This document shows, one piece after another, positions 5,642 to 8,832 of a stretch of 8,832 nucleotides of DNA. The notes beneath the pieces were generated by a model. That model searched no databases and was not told where the DNA came from. It saw nothing but the letters and a program-made list of their open reading frames with translations. The position numbers and the translations under genes were made by a program. Within the stretch, counting starts at the first letter, position 1, and every line of letters starts with the position of its first letter. The stretch spans positions 1-8,832 of the forward strand of contig JAFAWL010000332.1 in the NCBI GenBank assembly GCA_019241805.1, in the 5' to 3' direction. Origin of the DNA: Actinomycetota bacterium. Lineage in GTDB: Bacteria > Actinomycetota > Actinomycetes > Mycobacteriales > Jatrophihabitantaceae.

Positions 5642-6259
5642 GCAAGGTGAAGACGGTCCGGCGCCACGGCTTGGCCGCCACCGACGTTCGGTCGAACATC
5701 ACGTGCTTGACGATCGTGTAGTCGTCGAAGGAATACCGGCTCATGTCCTTGCCGTACCCCGATTGTTTGTAACCCCCGTGCGGCATCTCGCGGACGATCG
5801 GGATGTGGTCGTTGACCCACACCACACCGGCCCGGCTCTGCGTCGTTGCACGAAGCGTCCGGTAGATATCTCTCGTCCAGGCCGATGCCGCCAGCCCGTA
5901 AGGCGTGTCATTGGCGAGTGCGATGGCCTGGTCGTCCGACTCGAAGGGCAGCACGACGAGCACCGGTCCGAAGACTTCCGATTGCACTCGGCCACTCCGG
6001 CCACGAAGCGTTCGTAGAGCGGGCGTTGCACGTAGGCCCGGGTAGCGGCGGTGCAGTCCTGACCGGAATTGCTCAGCGCGCCGGCCACGGCCGCCGCCGA
6101 CCACTCGGGGAAGGCCCGGCGAGCAGCGACGACCGCGTCGTTGACGTCGTTGTCGGAGGCGAGATCGAGCTCACCGAAGGATTGCCCCGTCGACGGATCC
6201 TCGATCGGCATCCGCTCACCCCGCCCGGCACGGTATGAGCCATCGATGAACTGATGCAT
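5634..6259 (-). pseudogene. Aldehyde dehydrogenase pseudogene (gamma-aminobutyraldehyde dehydrogenase-like), two internal deletions and a frameshift
   Basis: Three separate ALDH blocks are joined. Block 1 (6259 to about 6097) is a normal N-terminus, MHQFIDGSYRAGRGERMPIE to FPEWSAA. Block 2 (to about 5987) is the catalytic-Cys segment, AVAGALSNSGQDCTAATRAY to FVAGVAE, with Cys codon 6055-6053. Block 3, in another frame (to 5634), runs VQSEVFGPVLVVLPF, ANDTPYGLAASAWTRD, VWVNDHIPIVREMPHGGYKQ, SGYGKDMSRYSFDDYTIVKH. The NQDC-type Cys motif and the MPHGG...SGYGKDMS C-terminus resemble the PatD/aminobutyraldehyde group. Compared with a family length near 475 aa, about 200 residues (cofactor-binding core, general-base Glu) are missing between blocks 1 and 2, in frame. 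About 80 are missing between 2 and 3, with a frame change near 5985-5990. A perfect AGGAGG (6265-6270) still sits 5 nt before the ATG. Any product would be inactive. Assembly error is an alternative. Confidence 0.87.
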
Positions 6260-6287
6260 GAGCGCCTCCTCGCCAGGCCGATGTCGG

Positions 6288-6303
6288 GGGTAACCGGGTA
6301 ACC
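6288..6303. repeat. Tandem duplicate of GGGTAACC between the MocR gene and the ALDH pseudogene
   Basis: Two exact adjacent copies of GGGTAACC (6288-6295 and 6296-6303) lie in the 57-bp gap downstream of the regulator and upstream of the ALDH ribosome site. MocR-type regulators often bind direct repeats, so a residual operator for the ALDH is possible; the sequence differs from the repeat at the mmsA promoter. Confidence 0.45.
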
Positions 6304-6316
6304 GCGTGTCGGCAAC

Positions 6317-7657
6317 CTACCGCCGGGCTGCCGGCGCCGGAGCGGCACCGGCGAGTGCGACCGCTCGCGCGACATCACGCGCGCCGTCGGCCAATACGCC
6401 CGAGGTGACGCGGATGAAGGCCGCGTCGCCCCGATCGACCAAGAACGGCGCTCCGGCGGCGGCGCCGATGCCCCGACTGGCGAGCGCGACGAGAGCGGCG
6501 GGTTCGTCGAGCACCGGAATCCAGAGGTTGAGGCCGTCGCGACCACCAACCGCGACGCCCTCGTCCGCAAGCGCCCGGGCCAGCGACGACCGGCGCCGGG
6601 CGTAGGTCCGGCGGGCGCGTTCGACCTGCTGAATCGCCTCCCGGTGCACGAGCAGGTCGAGCAGAATCCGCTGGAGCAGGCGGCTCGTCCAGCCCTGGCC
6701 GAGCCGACGTCGCTCGACCAGCGTCTCGACCACCTCGGCTGCGCCTCCGACGGCGGCGAGCCGCAGATCCGGTCCATGCGACTTGGAGAAGCTGTGGATG
6801 TGCACCGTGCGCTGCGGTCGTCGGGTCCCCAGACTTACCAGCTCGGACGCGGCAACGTCGCCGGCGGAGTCGTTTTCGATGACGAGAACATCCCCGCCGG
6901 ACAGGATCCGAGCCAGCTCGTCCCGGCGGCGCTCGCTCAACGCGCTGCCGGTCGGGTTCTGCGCGCGCGGCTGGAGGAAGAACGTCTGCGCGCCGATATC
7001 GACGGCGTCCTGCAACGCCGCCGGCACGGGCCCGTCGTCGTCGAGGGCGACGGGCACGACGAGTGCACCGGCGGATTCCAGCAGATCGAGCAGAGGCGGG
7101 AAGCACGGATTTTCCACAGCGACCCGATCGCCGAAGCGCACGAAACAGGTGACGATGAGGTCGAGCGCGTCCATGGCCCCGTCGACCACCGTGATGGCTT
7201 CCACCGGCCACGGCCAGCCGTCAGCGAGGACATCGCGCAGTTCCGGGAGTACCGGCTCATCGAGATAGGTCTCCGGTGTCTCGGCCTTCAGATGCAGCCG
7301 TCGCAGTGTCGGGGCCAGCTCCGGCAAGAGGTTCGGGTCGGGGACGCCGGCCGACAGGTCGAGCTCGAATTGGGCCGCGTGTTCGAGGGCGCGCCGGTAA
7401 CGGACCGGGCCGGTCCGTGGCCGCCCGGCCACGAAGGAACCGCGCCGACCGTCGGTGCGGATGGTTCCGGACCGCGCGAGCAGATTCCAGGCCCCGCTCA
7501 CCGTCGTCGGCGAGAGGTGCAGCTCCCGCGCGACGGTCCGGATCGGTGGCAACCGGGTACCCGGCGCCAGCGAGCCGTCGCCGACCGCTCGGCTGACGGC
7601 GTGTGCCAGTCCGCGGGCGCTGGCCTCGTCGAGATGGCTCCGCAGTACGTCGATCAC
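6317..7657 (-). CDS. MocR/GabR-type regulator: GntR winged helix fused to an aminotransferase-like PLP domain
   Basis: The 446-aa length is typical of the MocR subfamily of GntR regulators. Residues about 10-78 form the winged helix-turn-helix (LPPIRTVARELHLSPTTVSG, then GTIRTDGRRGSFVAGRP). After a linker the fold type I aminotransferase domain runs to the end, with QPRAQNPTG (Asn234), ENDSAGDV (Asp263 at the position facing the PLP ring nitrogen) and HSFSKSHGPDLRLA with Lys282 as the presumed PLP-binding lysine. All key PLP residues are therefore retained, as in GabR, where PLP or its aldimine with an amino acid is the effector. The start is GTG at 7657, where the family N-terminus begins; the frame stays open to 7957 but that extension is antisense to mmsA. 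It is divergent from mmsA and upstream of the ALDH pseudogene, so it likely controls one or both. Confidence 0.92.
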   Translation of the reverse strand: MIDVLRSHLDEASARGLAHAVSRAVGDGSLAPGTRLPPIRTVARELHLSPTTVSGAWNLLARSGTIRTDGRRGSFVAGRPRTGPVRYRRALEHAAQFELDLSAGVPDPNLLPELAPTLRRLHLKAETPETYLDEPVLPELRDVLADGWPWPVEAITVVDGAMDALDLIVTCFVRFGDRVAVENPCFPPLLDLLESAGALVVPVALDDDGPVPAALQDAVDIGAQTFFLQPRAQNPTGSALSERRRDELARILSGGDVLVIENDSAGDVAASELVSLGTRRPQRTVHIHSFSKSHGPDLRLAAVGGAAEVVETLVERRRLGQGWTSRLLQRILLDLLVHREAIQQVERARRTYARRRSSLARALADEGVAVGGRDGLNLWIPVLDEPAALVALASRGIGAAAGAPFLVDRGDAAFIRVTSGVLADGARDVARAVALAGAAPAPAARR

Positions 7658-7694
7658 ACTTTGTAACGTAACATAATAAGGATTGTGTGGTCCA
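7657..7694 (-). promoter_or_regulatory. Putative promoter of the MocR gene, leaderless or nearly so
   Basis: On the minus strand TACGTT (7670-7665) matches the TANNNT -10 pattern and ends 7 nt before the GTG start. TGGACC (7694-7689) is a 4-of-6 match to TTGACA at an 18-nt spacing. No Shine-Dalgarno precedes the GTG. The -10 overlaps one of two ACGTAA repeats and the -35 abuts the -35 of the opposing mmsA promoter, so self-regulation is plausible. Confidence 0.45.
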
Positions 7695-7718
7695 TGAGTG
7701 GCACGTAATGTGCAGCCA
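7683..7718 (+). promoter_or_regulatory. Putative leaderless promoter of mmsA with a dyad over the -10
   Basis: TTGTGT (7683-7688), a 17-nt spacer and TAATGT (7706-7711) form a good -35/-10 pair; the -10 ends 6 nt before the ATG at 7718. No Shine-Dalgarno is present, so transcription probably starts at the A of ATG. GCAC-GTAAT-GTGC (7702-7714) is a dyad covering the -10. ACGTAA at 7703-7708 repeats the ACGTAA at 7666-7671, 37 bp apart. These are candidate contacts for the divergent MocR protein. Confidence 0.5.
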
Positions 7719-8832
7719 TGCCCACCGCCATCCAGCACTGGATTGACGGCGCGCTCGTCGACGGAACGTCGGGGCGCACCGCCCCGGTTTTCAATCCGGC
7801 TACCGGCCGGCAGACCGGTTCGGCGCCAATCGCCTCCGTAGCCGAGGTCGACCGCGCGATCGCGTCGGCGCTGGTGGCCGCCCGTGCGTGGCGCGGCTCG
7901 TCGCTGTCGCGGCGAGCCGCGGTCCTGTTCGCGTTCCGTGAATTGCTGCATGCGCACACCGACGAGCTAGCGGCAATCATCACGGCAGAGCACGGCAAGG
8001 TTCTCGCCGATGCCGCGGGTGAGATCGCACGGGGTTTGGAGAACGTCGAATTCGCCACCGGAGTGCCCAACTTGCTCAAGGGGGGTTACTCCGAGCAGGC
8101 GGCCACTGGCGTCGACGTCTACTCGATCCGCCAACCACTCGGTGTGGTCGTCGGCATCACGCCGTTCAATTTCCCGGCCATGGTGCCGTTGTGGATGTGC
8201 GCGAACGCCATCGCCACCGGCAATGCGTTCGTACTCAAGCCGAGCGAGAAGGATCCGTCGGCCTCATTGTTCCTCGCCCGACTCTGGCAGCGGGCGGGCC
8301 TGCCCGACGGCGTGTTCACCGTCCTGCACGGTGACAAGGAAACGGTCGATGCGTTGCTGATGCACCCAGACGTCGCCGCGGTGAGTTTCGTCGGGTCGAC
8401 CCCGATCGCGCGCGCCATCTACGAGACCGGGACGGCGCACGGCAAGCGGGTTCAGGCCCTCGGCGGTGCGAAGAACCACATGGTCGTCCTGCCGGATGCC
8501 GACATCGACCTGGCCGCGGACGCGGCGGTGTCCGCGGCGTACGGCGCCGCGGGCGAACGCTGCATGGCGATCTCGGTCGCGGTGGCCGTGGGCGACAGCG
8601 GCGATCGGCTCATCGACGCCATCGCCGCGCGCCTGCCGAAGTTGCGAATCGGCGACGGCTCCGATCCGGACAGCGAAATGGGTCCCCTGATCACCGGGGA
8701 GCACCGCGACAAAGTTGCCGGCTACATCGCGGCCGGCGCGAGCGCCGGGGCAACCGTCGTCGTCGACGGACGCGACGCCGAGCTCCCCGCGGACGGATTC
8801 TTTCTCGGCACGACGCTGCTCGACCACGTGAC
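7718..8832 (+). CDS. mmsA: CoA-acylating (methyl)malonate-semialdehyde dehydrogenase, 3'-truncated by window edge
   Basis: The frame from ATG 7718 is open to the window end (371 complete codons of a family usually near 500 aa). It converts methylmalonate semialdehyde to propionyl-CoA, or malonate semialdehyde to acetyl-CoA, with NAD and CoA and release of CO2, in valine, inositol or beta-alanine breakdown. Landmarks in order are WIDGALVDGTSGR, FNPATG, GITPFNFPAMVPLWMC (Asn151), LKPSEKDPSA (Lys174), FVGSTPIA, QALGGAKNHMVVLPDADIDL and GAAGERCMAIS with nucleophile Cys282. The hydrolytic ALDH general-base Glu of ELGG is replaced by Ala247, as expected for the CoA-acylating MmsA/IolA group, which does not hydrolyse the thioester. 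The frame has no disruptions. It is divergent from the MocR regulator by 60 bp; the enzyme class is secure, the in vivo substrate is inferred. Confidence 0.92.
   Translation, partial: MPTAIQHWIDGALVDGTSGRTAPVFNPATGRQTGSAPIASVAEVDRAIASALVAARAWRGSSLSRRAAVLFAFRELLHAHTDELAAIITAEHGKVLADAAGEIARGLENVEFATGVPNLLKGGYSEQAATGVDVYSIRQPLGVVVGITPFNFPAMVPLWMCANAIATGNAFVLKPSEKDPSASLFLARLWQRAGLPDGVFTVLHGDKETVDALLMHPDVAAVSFVGSTPIARAIYETGTAHGKRVQALGGAKNHMVVLPDADIDLAADAAVSAAYGAAGERCMAISVAVAVGDSGDRLIDAIAARLPKLRIGDGSDPDSEMGPLITGEHRDKVAGYIAAGASAGATVVVDGRDAELPADGFFLGTTLLDHV

Noticed and set aside
6644..7666. 340-codon plus-strand frame opposite the MocR gene
   Set aside because: Antisense shadow of a well-recognised regulator; no initiation site or family.
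7658..7957. N-terminal extension of the MocR reading frame
   Set aside because: The frame is open upstream of 7657 only because it lies antisense to mmsA; family proteins begin at the winged helix, and the divergent promoter region falls in between.
1..8832. CRISPR arrays, tRNA or rRNA genes, insertion sequences, prophage or defence genes
   Set aside because: No spaced direct-repeat array, no cloverleaf-like segment with a CCA-type end, no transposase, integrase or known defence-domain motifs were seen on either strand.

Overview
The window is high-GC DNA with strong GC bias at third codon positions. It has several starts that look leaderless (TANNNT box 6-7 nt before the start codon) and other genes with strong GGAGG-type ribosome sites. 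Together with the gene types (secreted S8 protease with beta-rich C-terminal domains, SRPBCC, DUF1697, MocR regulator) this suggests an actinobacterium. Nothing in it fixes the genus.

Layout. 1-2609 (+) is the 3' part of a large secreted subtilisin-like protease, closed by a GC-rich hairpin. 2680-3150 (+) is a probably leaderless SRPBCC protein. Converging on it from the right is a minus-strand cluster: a 54-aa ORF (4189-4025), a 59-aa ORF (3999-3820) and a DUF1697 protein (3807-3280). The two small ORFs each have a good Shine-Dalgarno and are short enough to be missed by length-filtered gene calling. A 164-bp divergent region with a pentanucleotide repeat and a palindrome separates this cluster from 4354-4995 (+), a conserved protein of unknown function with a GHRPCAECRR motif, followed by a long perfect-armed hairpin. 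A roughly 300-bp gap leads to a 104-aa single-pass membrane protein (5297-5611, +).

The right-hand third is a catabolic locus. A MocR-type regulator (GntR winged helix fused to an aminotransferase-like domain; 7657-6317, -) is divergent from mmsA (7718 to the window end, +), a CoA-acylating (methyl)malonate-semialdehyde dehydrogenase. The two promoters overlap face to face in only 60 bp. Downstream of the regulator on the same strand is a second aldehyde dehydrogenase, resembling gamma-aminobutyraldehyde dehydrogenase, reduced to a pseudogene (6259-5634). It keeps an intact ribosome site, N-terminus, catalytic-Cys segment and C-terminus, but has lost two internal blocks, the second with a frameshift.

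Inference: regulator plus mmsA plus an aminobutyraldehyde-type ALDH suggests omega-amino acid (beta-alanine/GABA) or polyamine catabolism, with the aminoaldehyde branch lost at this locus. I did not find a convincing new defence or mobile system. The most useful observations are the doubly deleted ALDH, the hidden small-ORF cluster and the compact MocR/mmsA control region.
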